Assembly: GCA_949361645.1 (NCBI GenBank)
Contig: OX442418.1
Span: 11,070,632 to 11,134,631, forward strand
From: Spongilla lacustris
Lineage: Eukaryota; Porifera; Demospongiae; Spongillida; Spongillidae
Length of the DNA: 64,000 bases
Reading direction: 5' to 3'
The first letter of the stretch is position 1. Each line of letters starts with the position of its first letter. A model generated the notes under the pieces. The model searched no databases. It saw only the letters and a program-made list of their open reading frames with translations, and had not been told where the DNA came from. Shown here piece after piece: positions 1-9,986 of the stretch. Position numbers and translations under genes: made by a program.

Positions 1-566
1 CCATATTTATACATGCAGTCTTATAACAACTACATACATGTACAAGGGCATTCATAAATTGTAATTATAATGTATTATCTGCACTGAGATAGTCATGAGC
101 AAAATGATAGTTTCATTCATAACTAATCCCGTCCTGTAATTGCACTTACATGCACATGTACATGTAATTATCTCCTAACCAAATCCAAATAATATGAGTA
201 CATGTAGTTGGTACACTATGTACACAGGTAGAGGAATTTCATGCATATGTTTAAATGCATTATGATGATATAGCTGATTTCTGTTCATGTATATGGTGCT
301 TATGGTTTTATATGCAAACTGATATGATCCTGTTCATTAGTGCACTAATGAACTGTTGGAATGATAAGCTATATTTCTTATAATTGAACTATAGCTACAA
401 ATATAGTATTAAAACATCCATGTGCATGCAATGTTTTAGGGTATGTATCATTTAATGAACCCTTCACATTAAATATCAAATCAGTTTGGAAACGGCTGAT
501 TTTTAAAATTTAAGCATTACTGACAACAACAAAGTACATTAATGAATATTTTATATTTAAACATCA
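1..566. other. AT-rich sequence without a recognised gene
   Basis: I see no open frame with protein-like composition and no repeat with readable ends here. It is the 3' flank of the minus-strand receptor gene. Confidence 0.6.
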
Positions 567-572
567 TTTATT
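567..572 (-). terminator. Polyadenylation signal of the TIR receptor gene
   Basis: The minus strand reads AATAAA about 30 bases beyond the TAG stop codon of the receptor (601-603). This is the usual place for a poly(A) signal and supports that stop as the true gene end. Confidence 0.55.
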
Positions 573-600
573 AAAATAATGCAATTGAAAACAAACTGCA

Positions 601-1702
601 CTACACATTCTGTTTATTAAGGCACTGCTCTAGCTTGCTTTCAAACATGGGGTCATCATCTCTTATGGACACCACTCCACTGATTATGGGCGGGACGGTA
701 TTGCAGCTATCACACAAAATGGAAATGATCCTTCCATCCATCAGACCAGGGTCTTTTGAGACAGATTGGAGTAGCTCAAACTGGCACCATGGGGAATGTT
801 CGTACCCCGGGGAGCACACAATCAACACCTTATCGGCCTCCAGTATCAGCCTCATCCTCTCCTCGGAGATCAGGTGGCCCGCGATCATGTCATCATTGTG
901 TACGGTCACCTCGCTACCAAGGATCAGCTTCTGGATGAGCGGTTTGAGATACCCACTGACCCAACTCTGTACATCCTCAGAATAGCTTATATAAATGCAT
1001 GACCTTCTGCAATATTTCTTCAAATCAAATTTTGTAGCATCTGCCTGTGACAAACTTTTCCACCGACGATCTATGCTCCTGCACTTATGCTCATTGCTTC
1101 TAAGACAGATTTACTACCTATATGTTTTTGCTTTTGCATACTATCACAGGATTTGTAAGAATCATTTTGGAATGATACAGTACCTACAGCAGGCCTATGT
1201 TGGCATTTGGTACGAACTAATATGCAGACAACAATAATACAAATAGCTCCAATAAGAGCTCCTCCAGACAACAATCCTCCCACCAGACCTTTGCATAAGG
1301 ATGGACAAGTGGACATGAACAAATGAGATGTATTCATGGAAACTGGTGTAGGCTGCAACAGTACACTCGGCGTTGCTGTAGGAATAATGAGAATTGTTGC
1401 ATTCCTCCACTGGATGACATCAGAAAACCAAAGAGAGCATATGAATCGAGAGTTGTTATAATCATTGGTCAATGAAGGCAAGGTCAGAGTACTTATGTAC
1501 ACAGGTGCTGACTTATCAATGCGTTGAGCTATATTGAGTGTCAGATTGCTGATACAGGAGGATGCAGCTGTGTAGTCTGTTCCATTTGTGAGGATAAATT
1601 CCACTTGGATATATGCTGAACCAGTTGTGTAACTGTATTCACACTGAAATATTGTGTCAGCATAAAGGGCAATTAATCTTGTAGACAGTCCATTTGCATA
1701 GC
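601..1702 (-). CDS. Ig-like/TIR transmembrane receptor, last two exons
   Basis: Two minus-strand exons are joined by a 77-bp intron. Exon 1702-1118 encodes an Ig-like ectodomain segment (Cys in IFQCEY, then the DYNNSRFIC block, with several N-glycosylation sequons such as NGT, NLT and NAT), a Ser/Thr/Pro stalk and a hydrophobic membrane helix (GALIGAICIIVVCILV) followed by RTK. Intron 1117-1041 starts GTAGTA and ends GCAG. It restores phase and joins to exon 1040-601, a TIR domain: CIYISYSEDVQSWV is box 1 and VLIVCSPGYEHSPWCQFEL is the conserved S-x-WC-x-x-EL block. The first exon is phase 1-1, as Ig-domain exons usually are, with acceptor ATTGCAG at 1703. Known family: sponge Ig-TIR receptors, proposed innate-immune receptors signalling from the plasma membrane. 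Function here is inferred from domain architecture. The 5' part is less certain. Confidence 0.75.
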
Positions 1703-1740
1703 CTGCAATAACAAGTAACACCAATATATACCATCCTACA

Positions 1741-2742
1741 GTACAAAAGAAAATTTATAATTCCCTGATATTGCTAGGCTAGCCCTGTTCGATTAGAGGC
1801 TGCATTGTGTACCATCATGTAAATGCACATGAGCTAGTAGATTAAATTGTCAGTGTATAGCTGTTTTGATAAGCATTTAAAGAAATCAACACAATGCTTT
1901 TTAAAAATTTAACATTTAGTGTCATTAAGGCTACATGTAAAGATAAATCACATATCATATACATGTAATAATGTACAATCATATCTTAGCGCCCGAAATT
2001 TTACATCACACGTATGTATAGATAAACTCAGATGATTCAGGTATACTTGTGCAAATTTGATCAAAACTGGTACACTGAAGGAAGTTAGTTGCATAAATTA
2101 CGTTTATGAGCCATATGCCATAAGTTATTAAAAGGTTTCATCTTCCATCTGAGATACTGTCAATTCATATCATAGTTAAGATAATGAAATTCATACTTCT
2201 TGCCTAATAAAATTTATCACGTACTTACAGTTCTAAATATATTAGGTACCTTTTCATTAATCCGATATACATCTAAGGCATGAGTTTAATCTATTAATTC
2301 ACAACCAAAACCAAAGGCAGATTTTTAACAAATTTTTTACTTGTTTTCATGCAGCGTAATATGATATACATGTATTAACTGATTGATGCCATTGTTGGAT
2401 AAAGCTGAATTGACCTCAAATGTGGCCACAAGGAATTCTATCTAGGAGGTACTACAAACTGAAGCCATATTCGTGAAGAATGGCAATGTTTCTATCCATA
2501 ACTGTAAACGCCATATGTAATTGGCTGTAACTGATACCATGCCATTGCATACATACAAAGAACAGCACTTATATTTCATTTAGATGTATCTGAAGCTTAC
2601 AAAATTTGTACGGAAAGCAGGCACTCTCAGTAGCTCCGTACATGTTAGTGGCATTTACCCATATTACTGAGAAGATTAACTGAATCTACATCGAGATCAT
2701 ATGTCCCCACAACATAGGGAACTTGGGCTTTTGATCCCATGC
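1741..2742. other. Intron/intergenic sequence, nothing recognised
   Basis: AT-rich, with no protein-like frame and no repeat ends that I can pair. It probably belongs to introns of the receptor gene and may hide a short missing exon. Confidence 0.4.
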
Positions 2743-2746
2743 TTAA

Positions 2747-3172
2747 TCATAGATTGACCATTCGCTGTTAAACCGTGTGTTAAACCAGTTTAACATTTAA
2801 AAAATAGTTTGTTCCTATATCTCATCGCTCGCACTTTGACTGATTCGAACTAATCATGAGTTGTCCGTGCCACAAAACAACAAACAAGACATAGTAATAT
2901 TCTAGATAGTGCAGCTGTACACTGTAGCTCTTTTCCGGGCCGAGCCGCTTCAACTTAACAAACAACACTTTTACAATCGCTAAAAGGCTGCGCCTTCACC
3001 AGCATACGAAGTTATATAAAAACAAGAGTAACGAAAAGCATAGCCAGGTGAAAAAACAACTTCTGGCGCTCCAAGTTAATGAGATTTGCAGCTGAAGTAT
3101 AGTTTTAAAAGATAAATATGCCTTTATTGTTTAACACTTTGTTAAACCAGTTTAACATCGGACAATCTATGA
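2747..3172. mobile_element. 426-bp piggyBac-type MITE with TTAA target sites
   Basis: Terminal inverted repeat TCATAGATTG, flanked by TTAA at 2743-2746 and 3173-3176. Subterminal palindromes GTTAAACCAGTTTAAC occur near both ends. The outer 10 bases equal those of the larger piggyBac-like element at 3969-7745, so this is a non-autonomous relative. It has no coding capacity. It lies between receptor exons, hence probably in an intron. Confidence 0.8.
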
Positions 3173-3247
3173 TTAAGGTCTGCATAGAAGGGTAATGACA
3201 CATGTCATTAATAATCACAACCCAATCAGCAATGGCAATTAACTCAC

Positions 3248-3496
3248 ATAAACTGTGGTCATGTTCTGTCTGGTCAGTTGAAGTTCCAGGTCTACTGCAA
3301 TGTGGTCAAACCACTGGACGCCCACTGTCACATTGCACTCATCACAGTACACATAAATATCGAGAGGGTCTGTGTAACTAGCTCCACAGCAATAGTCATC
3401 CAGCAGCTCAATAGTTTCACATTCAAGTCCAACATAGGGTAAATTAGCTGCGTGTTTTGGAATGGATGTGAAGGTATATGCATTGCAAGAAAACAT
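3248..3496 (-). CDS. Probable upstream ectodomain exon of the TIR receptor
   Basis: An 83-codon open frame, Cys-rich with Asn-glycosylation sites (NVT, NMT), ends in a strong donor (GTGAGT at 3247-3242). Its phase-0 end does not match the phase-1 acceptor at 1702, so another small exon must lie between, or this exon belongs to something else. A signal-peptide-like stretch (MDTKRIYFIDVLTYIACFLA, from 3543) lies just upstream in a different frame. Either a spliced signal exon or a one-base assembly error could explain this. No named domain is recognised. Confidence 0.4.
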
Positions 3497-3964
3497 GCAA
3501 TGTACGTCAATACATCGATGAAGTAAATCCTCTTTGTATCCATATGTGGTATGTGGGGTTTTGGAGTTTTAGAATTTCAAAAGTACTGCATGTAGTGATG
3601 AAGTTAATGAATGTAATAAAACATGATTTATTAAAACAAATAATTAAAAACAGCTTTTAATGTACAGTGCTATCATAGAGCATCATATAGTCTTTTTTGT
3701 ACCAAGTAAAAGATCCAGATGATATAAGGTTCAATTAATCCATGACAAACTATCAGTGCACTGCAGGATATCCTGCAATCCGTAAGACTTAGCTAACACC
3801 ATATCAGGTATAAGATCAAAATCAAACCATGCACTAAGTGAACAGAATATACTAGGAGGGATGGGTGTCTGTTTGATGTCCTTTATTGTGATCTTTTACA
3901 ATACTAAGTAAAAGCCAAACAAAATTAATGATCAATTGTATCACTCTGATTTAATAATCGGATC
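3497..3964. other. No gene recognised
   Basis: AT-rich sequence between the receptor's upstream exon and the piggyBac-like element. It may contain the receptor's 5' exon or promoter, but I cannot place either. Confidence 0.35.
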
Positions 3965-5141
3965 TTAATCATAGATTGACCGTGTGTTTGTGACTTAAGT
4001 CATATGACTTAAGTCACAAATCACTGATTATATTCATGTGGCCTTTCAAAACGTAGCTACCTTCATGTGGTGGATTGTGTAAACTGATAGGTACAGCTAG
4101 CTAGGAATTTTTTTTTCATGATGCTTGCAACTCTTTCCTTTCATGACGCTTGTACTTTATGAATAGGATAGGGGTTGCACTGCACTGGACAGTTTCTGTT
4201 TAATTTTTACGTACATATAAACCCAACCGTCGTTAGTTTTGCGCATCTCCTACTATAATGCCATTTTCAGTTGGTAATCGTGTATCGTGTAGTGCAATCA
4301 AGGTTCTGGGGAAAAAGCCAGCAAAGCAAAGGTTTGGAAGGCTGTCTGCAACAATAGAACTGGATGGGGTGGTCGAAGAAGTCCAAGGGATTGGGAGAAA
4401 AGTGAAATACGTAGTACGTTTTAGTGAGGTAGGGGTTTCATTGGCCTTATCAGCACGCAGCCTGAAATGTCAAGTCATTGATGCAAGCAGCAGTGGTAGC
4501 ACAAGCGCATACTCTCCATCCTCCATTTCAGAAGAAGCAGCGTCTCAAGCAGTGGGTCTTACAGAACAGCATGAGCAAGAAGTAGATGATTCTGACAACA
4601 GTTTACTTTGCCATGGAGTACAATGGAAGGTTGTTGATGGAGTTCTTGAAGACTGGAGATGCATGCCAAGATTTGGAGCACACATCTTGTGGGGAAATGA
4701 TGTGGATGAGATGCGTAGGACACCATTCGATTATTGGATGCTGTCATTTCCATCCCATATGCTGACATATCAGCAATTGGACTTCAGACCGCTTGCCTGA
4801 AGGATGTGAGAAGGTCAATGAAGGGGAGATATTGGCAGTGTTCGGTGCCCTGTATTCTTTGACAAGAATTTGTTTGGATGGAATGCCCCATGTGACACAA
4901 ATAGACAGGAAGCCAAAAGGAGTGGGATGTGAGCTGAAGAATAGTGCAGATGCTGACACAAAGATCATTCGAGTCTACAGCTTGAGATTCAGGAAGGTGC
5001 TGAGGTTATGAACACTAAGGAATACATGTCTGAATACAAGCTTGCAGGCACTGCCCTGCTCCTTAGGCTTAACAAGCCATGGCATGGCTCTGGGAGAGCT
5101 ATACTGAAGTGCAGATTCTGCCTTCGCTAGTGTCACCACAG

Positions 5142-6712
5142 TAGGGTGTGTAACCGGTTATCAGGTTATTCGGGTTATTCGGATATTCGCAAAAACCTAT
5201 CCGTTCGAATACTAATTTAGCATTACTCGGAAAAATCGATTATTGGATTTGTTCTGTTCAGTTTGTGAATCTCCATTCGGAGGTACTTAGGTATTCGTCG
5301 TCCACATCGACAATTCGCCCATTATTCGAATATCTTTTTATGACGATATCCGGATACGCGTTTACGATAATTACTTCTAATTTGAAACGTAACGTTAACA
5401 TCACTGTTGTTACTATTTATATATACGTGGACATGTGCGGGCAGTAATTCGAACTAGCCAACACTGAACAGATCTCGCTCTTCATGAGTCATGACGACGG
5501 ACAGCTCCAGCTCCAAATCAAAGTTAGTTTGCTTGGTGCATTTCGAGCGGGCTGGTTTCCTGCATCAATCTCTCTGAGCTGATCGCTTACTAGTATTTTC
5601 AAACCTCGCGATGGTGAATTGGAGGTAGCATGGCCCATGGTGCGTAAACTTCATCTGTAGTTCTATTCTTTTGGCATTGGGTGCGATTTGTAGGTAGACC
5701 TCAGCGTGGCCACGCTAGCTTAGGCCAGGACACCCTCTTCTAGGTATGTGGTTAGGCCAAGCGATTTAGGCTTGTATAGGTAGCTGTGATTGTGTGCTGA
5801 GTACTACATCTGGTGTGATGTGGGTAATGTGGACGTATGCACTGATCTGGTGTGATGTGGGTAGGACTTTGTAGGAGGGTGTCTGGTGTGATGGGGGTAC
5901 ATAATTTCTAAGGGTACTGATCTGCTGTAATGTGGGTAGTTGTAGGGGTGTCTGGTGTGATAGGGGTAGCTGTAGTTGTGTGCTGAGGGCATCTGGTGTG
6001 ATGGGGTAGCTGGGGTTGTGTGCTGAGGGCATCTGGACGTATGCTGAGGGCATCTGGTGTGATGGGGTAGCTATGGTTGTGTGCTGAGGGCATCTGGTGT
6101 GATGGGGGGTAGCTGTGAATGTATGCAGAGGGTACTGATCTGGTGTAATGTGGGTAGTTGTAGGAGGGTGTCTGGTGTGATGGGGAAGCTATGGTTGTGT
6201 GCTGAAGGCATCTGGTGTGATGGGGGTAGCTGTGGTTGTGTGCTGAGGGTACCTGGTGTGATGGGGTAGCTGTGGCTGTGTGCTGAGGGCATCTGGTGTG
6301 ATGGGTATCAGTGGTTGTGTGCAAAGGGCATCTGGTGTGATGGTTGAGGGCATCTGGTGTTTATGGTGGTAGCTGTGGTTGAGTGCTGAGGGCATCTGGT
6401 GTTATGGAGTAGCTGTAGGAGGGTGTCTGGTGTGATGGGGGTAGCTATAGGAGGGTCTCTGATGTGATGTGTACATTTAGGTGGCTGTGGTTGAGTACAG
6501 AGTGACAACCATTACTCAGTGAGCAGAAAACCTGAATAATCTAGGTATTCGGCTGGCAAATTGTCAAAACCTATTCGGAAAAATCGATTTTCTTTTTTCA
6601 AGTATTCGGAAAAATCGATTTTCAGATCCAGAAAAACCTGAAAAATCGATTAGTGTTTTAAAAGTATTCGGAAAAATCGATTTTCATTATTTAGGGGAGG
6701 TTACACACCCTA
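5142..6712. mobile_element. hAT-type non-autonomous element inside the piggyBac transposase
   Basis: Terminal inverted repeat TAGGGTGTGTAACC with an 8-bp direct target duplication CACCACAG (5134-5141 and 6713-6720), the size typical of hAT. Subterminal copies of TTCGGAAAAATCGATTTT-like motifs occur near the ends (5160-5245 and 6540-6690), the usual pattern of hAT transposase-binding repeats. No transposase is encoded. The middle is filled by a 40-bp minisatellite. Confidence 0.9.
5766..6500. repeat. 40-bp minisatellite in the hAT-type element
   Basis: Imperfect tandem copies of a unit of about 40 bp containing GCATCTGGTGTGATGGGG and a variable GTAGCTGTGGTTGTGTGC part. The many open frames over it are by-products of the repetition. 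Confidence 0.9.
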
Positions 6713-7822
6713 CACCACAGCTGTTGCTTGTAGAAAGAATGGTATGCACTTCACAGGATTAGTAAAGACAGCAACTCGAATGTTTCCTAAGCTGTATCTT
6801 GATGAGGTGGAATTCAAAGAACTAGATGATGATGTCACACTAACATCCAGCCATAACATCATGGCCCATACATGGGGGGATAAAGTTAGAAAGTGTTTTG
6901 TGTCCACACATTCTACAACTCTCCCAGGTAAGCCATCCAACAAGCGCAGATGGAGAGAGATGCTTGATGAAGATGGGGAGGAGGTAAGACAGACGGAAGT
7001 ATTTAACAAAACTGTCAAGCGAAAGAAGAGATTGTTGAATCCTATTTTGATGCAGCATCGATTATAGACATCAACAATCACATGCGTCATGGAGGCCTGG
7101 CACTGGAAACAGCATGACGAACCCAGTCTTGGACAAACCGTGTTGTGGCAACAGTTCTTGGGATTGTGGAAACTGATGCATACCTCTTGTACAAGAAGTT
7201 CCACCCAGGAAGCAGTATGCTGAGCCACTCCGACTTCACTGAAGCTGTTGCCAAAGCCTTGCTAATGCAGATAAGCATAGGCACACAGGCTAACCATCGT
7301 ACAAGGCTTGAAAGTGAAAATTAGCATTTGCTACATAATTTTGTACCACTAAAGTCTCTTCCATTATACAACAAGGATTCTGAACTGTGCACTGCTACTT
7401 ATGCAAGCAGACTATGCAGTGTTTGTAGGAGCCCGTGCAAGAACTGTTGTAGTGTTTGCTCAGATGCATCAAATGGAAAAATTGTGGCTCTATGTGGACT
7501 GCGATCAAAGCAAGGAAGCAATTGTCAGATGCTGCATTGTAAATATAGTGCCTTGCATACACATTCAGCTGCTCACATTCTACATGTACATGTATATATT
7601 CACTGATTTTGTAGCTGTACCTATCAGTTTACACAATCCACCACATAAAGGTAGCTAAGTTTTGAAAGGCCACATGAATATAATTAGTGATTTGTGACTT
7701 AAGTCGTATGACTTAATAAGTCACAAACGCACAGTCAATCTATGATTAAGTCTGGGATGATTACAACTCCAGTGATACAATTTCGGCCACAACAGAGTGT
7801 AAGCTATAACTTACATTTGTAG

Positions 7823-8447
7823 ATAACACTGTCACATTTTGCCATACATGCCAGCAGTTCAGAGTCTGAACAATCACAGGTAAAAGCATATATATGGCAC
7901 TGAATGAATGTAAAAAGAAATAACTATGTACATGTACATGTATACTTTTACTTTTTCATGTGGAAGAATCAAGAAATGGTACGTGATTACTATGTTATTC
8001 AATATAAATGACTTCTTTTCTGTTACAGATTACACTGTTAATGAGCATAAATGGCAAGCTCAGTCACATACTTGACCACATCTCTGAACAAGCCAAATCA
8101 GTGTAAGCCCAGCTACGAATAGTGTATTATATATACATGTATTATAAAAATGATATACATGTAGTTCTAAGAAGGAAAGCTCAGCAGTGGAGTTTGCCCA
8201 GGAGTCACGTAATGAAGAGGATTAGGTTAGTTTTAGAATAGCAATTTTTATGTGCTAATCCCTTGTATTTACATCCAGTTCAATGGTGTAAATTTAACAC
8301 TAATTCCAAAGAGAAACATTTACACCTATGGCTTGTCGCTGCTTGACATCTTCTTTTCAAAGAAAGAACTTCGGGAATCCCTGCTTTTTCCTTCTATGAA
8401 AAGCCCAAAGCCTTCACTGTGTCCGGAAAAGGTTCAGCGGATAATTG
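7823..8447 (+). pseudogene. BEN-domain gene fragment (four candidate exons)
   Basis: Four candidate exons: 7823-7879 and 8029-8102 (...SINGKLSHILDHISEQAKS, coiled-coil-like), 8165-8225, and 8279-8447. The last reads IYTYGLSLLDIFFSKKEL, then PSLCPEKVQRII, which matches the middle of a BEN domain (helix, F-[ST]-K-E-E-L, then PEK-x-x-x-I). BEN domains bind DNA and act in chromatin. Acceptors are canonical (TTACAG, ATCCAG) and phases agree, but exon 8165-8225 ends in an in-frame TAG (8223-8225) immediately before its donor. This is a nonsense change or a base error where CAG would be usual. I could not find the rest of the domain before the LTR and giant element that follow. The BEN match is fairly strong; an intact gene is doubtful. 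Confidence 0.5.
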
Positions 8448-8839
8448 GTAAACAAACATACACAAGATTCTTCTTACTGACTTGTTGTTCATGGTCGTAG
8501 CAACAATCAAGAGGTAGTTCCCAACAGAACCCTTTGATCTTGCAGTTTTCACAACGAAGGCGAACCAGAAGTGCCGAGATAGTTGAGCTTGAACAAAATG
8601 AGTCAATCAACTCTACAATGACTTACTGTTTTTCCCCTAGTTATTTTTCATGTATTGTGCTGTTTACAACTATTAATATTTCATACACTGTGTGGCATTG
8701 CATGGGTGTAATTTACATGGGGCATCTTACATGGCCATGAAAGGACTTGTAAGATCTGTTCCATTTTCATGCCAAGACTTGACATAGATCCCAGTCAAGT
8801 CTTGTCAAGAAGTCATGGTAAGTCTTGGCAAGACTTGGA
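8448..8839. other. No confident gene
   Basis: An open stretch after an acceptor-like site near 8543 (FSQRRRTRSAEIVELEQNES) could be a further exon of the BEN gene, but I cannot confirm it. Around 8770-8840 there is a cluster of CAAGACTTG and reverse copies. Confidence 0.3.
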
Positions 8840-9158
8840 GAATTTCTTCTTCCTCTCTCCGCTTCCTTTCCTCTGCTGCTCGCCTGTTTTCCTCTTCGCG
8901 CTCACGTCGCTATTGCTCCTTCTGCGCCTCTGCTCGTCTTTTTTCCTCTTTGCGCTCCTGTCTCTCTAACTCCTTCTGCGCCTCTACTCGCCTGCTTTCT
9001 TCTTCACGATCACGTCGCTCTTGCTCTCGCCTCCTCGCTTCTTCTTCCTCTTTCTGCTTCCTCTCCTCGAGCATTGCCCTCAAGAGATCCGTAAGTCCAG
9101 CTAGCCCCTGCTCCATGTCCGTGTCTGCCTGTCTCGCTCGACCAGAACGTGTGGTCAT
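8840..9158 (-). pseudogene. Gag-like 5' fragment of an LTR retrotransposon
   Basis: From ATG 9158 the minus strand encodes MTTRSGRARQADTDMEQGL followed by a long Glu/Arg/Lys-rich coiled coil. This is a common N-terminus of metazoan Ty3/gypsy-like gag proteins. It loses the frame near 8800, and no protease, reverse transcriptase or integrase follows, so the element is truncated. Family assignment rests on context (an LTR and primer-binding-like site just upstream) rather than on a diagnostic motif. Confidence 0.45.
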
Positions 9159-9222
9159 CCGATTTGACGTTAGGGTCCTCTCAGCTTCTGACTGACGACT
9201 ATCCCGCCGAGCTGCCACCACT

Positions 9223-9506
9223 TGTGAAGGATTAACGCCAACGCTAGCAACGATACTACCCGAGACCACGTACACAGATAGGGGACACAGCACTTTAATA
9301 TCACTCGAACCTCGAACTCGAATATCTGTACACAGCACAGCACCATATATATAGTGAAGAGCCATACACAAAGGAAATTGTCATGCACATAAAGCGCCCC
9401 CCCCCCCCCCAGCGCAGAGGCTAGGCACCCGGCAGGGGCGTCGTAGGCTTGCGCACAATAGACATAAACACACACAAAGTAGGTGCTAATTAGTCAGTCC
9501 GCCACA
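9223..9506 (-). mobile_element. Solo/5' LTR of a truncated retrotransposon
   Basis: On the minus strand a 284-bp block starts TGTGGCGGAC and ends TTCACA (TG...CA). It contains a TATATATA box, then ATTAAAG before a likely R region. Just inside is TGGTGGCAGCTCGG, in the position and form of a tRNA primer-binding site. The gag-like frame starts 65 bp further in. No second LTR was found, so the boundaries are inferred. Confidence 0.45.
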
Positions 9507-9972
9507 AGATGACTCAACCGTTCTTAATGGCAGACCAGTATCCTCAAAGTCAAGGACTTGAGGACAGAGGTAATTGGAAGATGGAGGAAATGATAGTCTG
9601 TCATTTTGATCAATGGAAAATATGTCTTAGGCTGACACTAGGCTACATTTGCATGAAATTCAATGGAAGTAAGTGATTTATATATGCAAGGCAAATAAAT
9701 GTAATAATTTGTTTCCATATATTTCTACAGATACTGGTGATGGTGAGTAAAAAGTGATATCTCAGGGGAAATGTATATATATTTCATATTTGGGAGCATT
9801 ATTGGAGGCTCACCGAGTAGCAGTACAATGGGAGACACGTAGGGCTGCTCATCAAGATATGATTGACCAGACCACATTTTCAAGAGTTCTGAACCATGGC
9901 ACAATTCACTGTGCTTGGTGACTCATCATAAGAGAACAATTGTATTTGTACGCCATAGGCCTTTTATTTGTA
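9507..9972. other. No gene recognised
   Basis: A short stretch between the LTR fragment and giant element 1. A few exon-like frames occur (for example near 9540-9675) without recognisable motifs. Confidence 0.35.
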
Positions 9973-9986
9973 GTGCAAACGTACTT

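Larger units (their letters stand above)
4258..7606 (+). pseudogene. piggyBac-like transposase, frameshifted and interrupted
   Basis: The frame opens at ATG 4258 (180 codons) and shifts near 4795 into RLPEGCEKVNEGEILAVFGA, the usual start of the piggyBac catalytic region. It later reads ALLLRLNKPW and ADSAFASVTT, where the Asp is the expected first catalytic residue. A hAT element at 5142-6712 then splits the gene. Without the insertion and one TSD copy the frame continues directly as AVACRKNGMHFTGLVKTA. Further on, with another shift near 7030, come IDINNHMRHGGLALE and WTNRVVATVLGIVETDAY, conserved C-terminal blocks. A Cys-rich tail (LCSVCRSPCKNCCSVC, about 7410-7460) resembles the piggyBac C-terminal zinc-binding domain. 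Several frameshifts make the gene dead. Confidence 0.85.
3969..7745 (+). mobile_element. piggyBac-like DNA transposon, decayed
   Basis: Inverted ends beginning TCATAGATTGAC are flanked by TTAA at 3965-3968 and 7746-7749, the hallmark target of piggyBac. The inverted similarity continues for about 130 bp on each side, including a palindromic GTGACTTAAGTCATATGAC block and the stretch up to GATAGGTACAGCT. The interior carries a degraded piggyBac transposase gene, interrupted by a hAT-type element. Confidence 0.9.
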
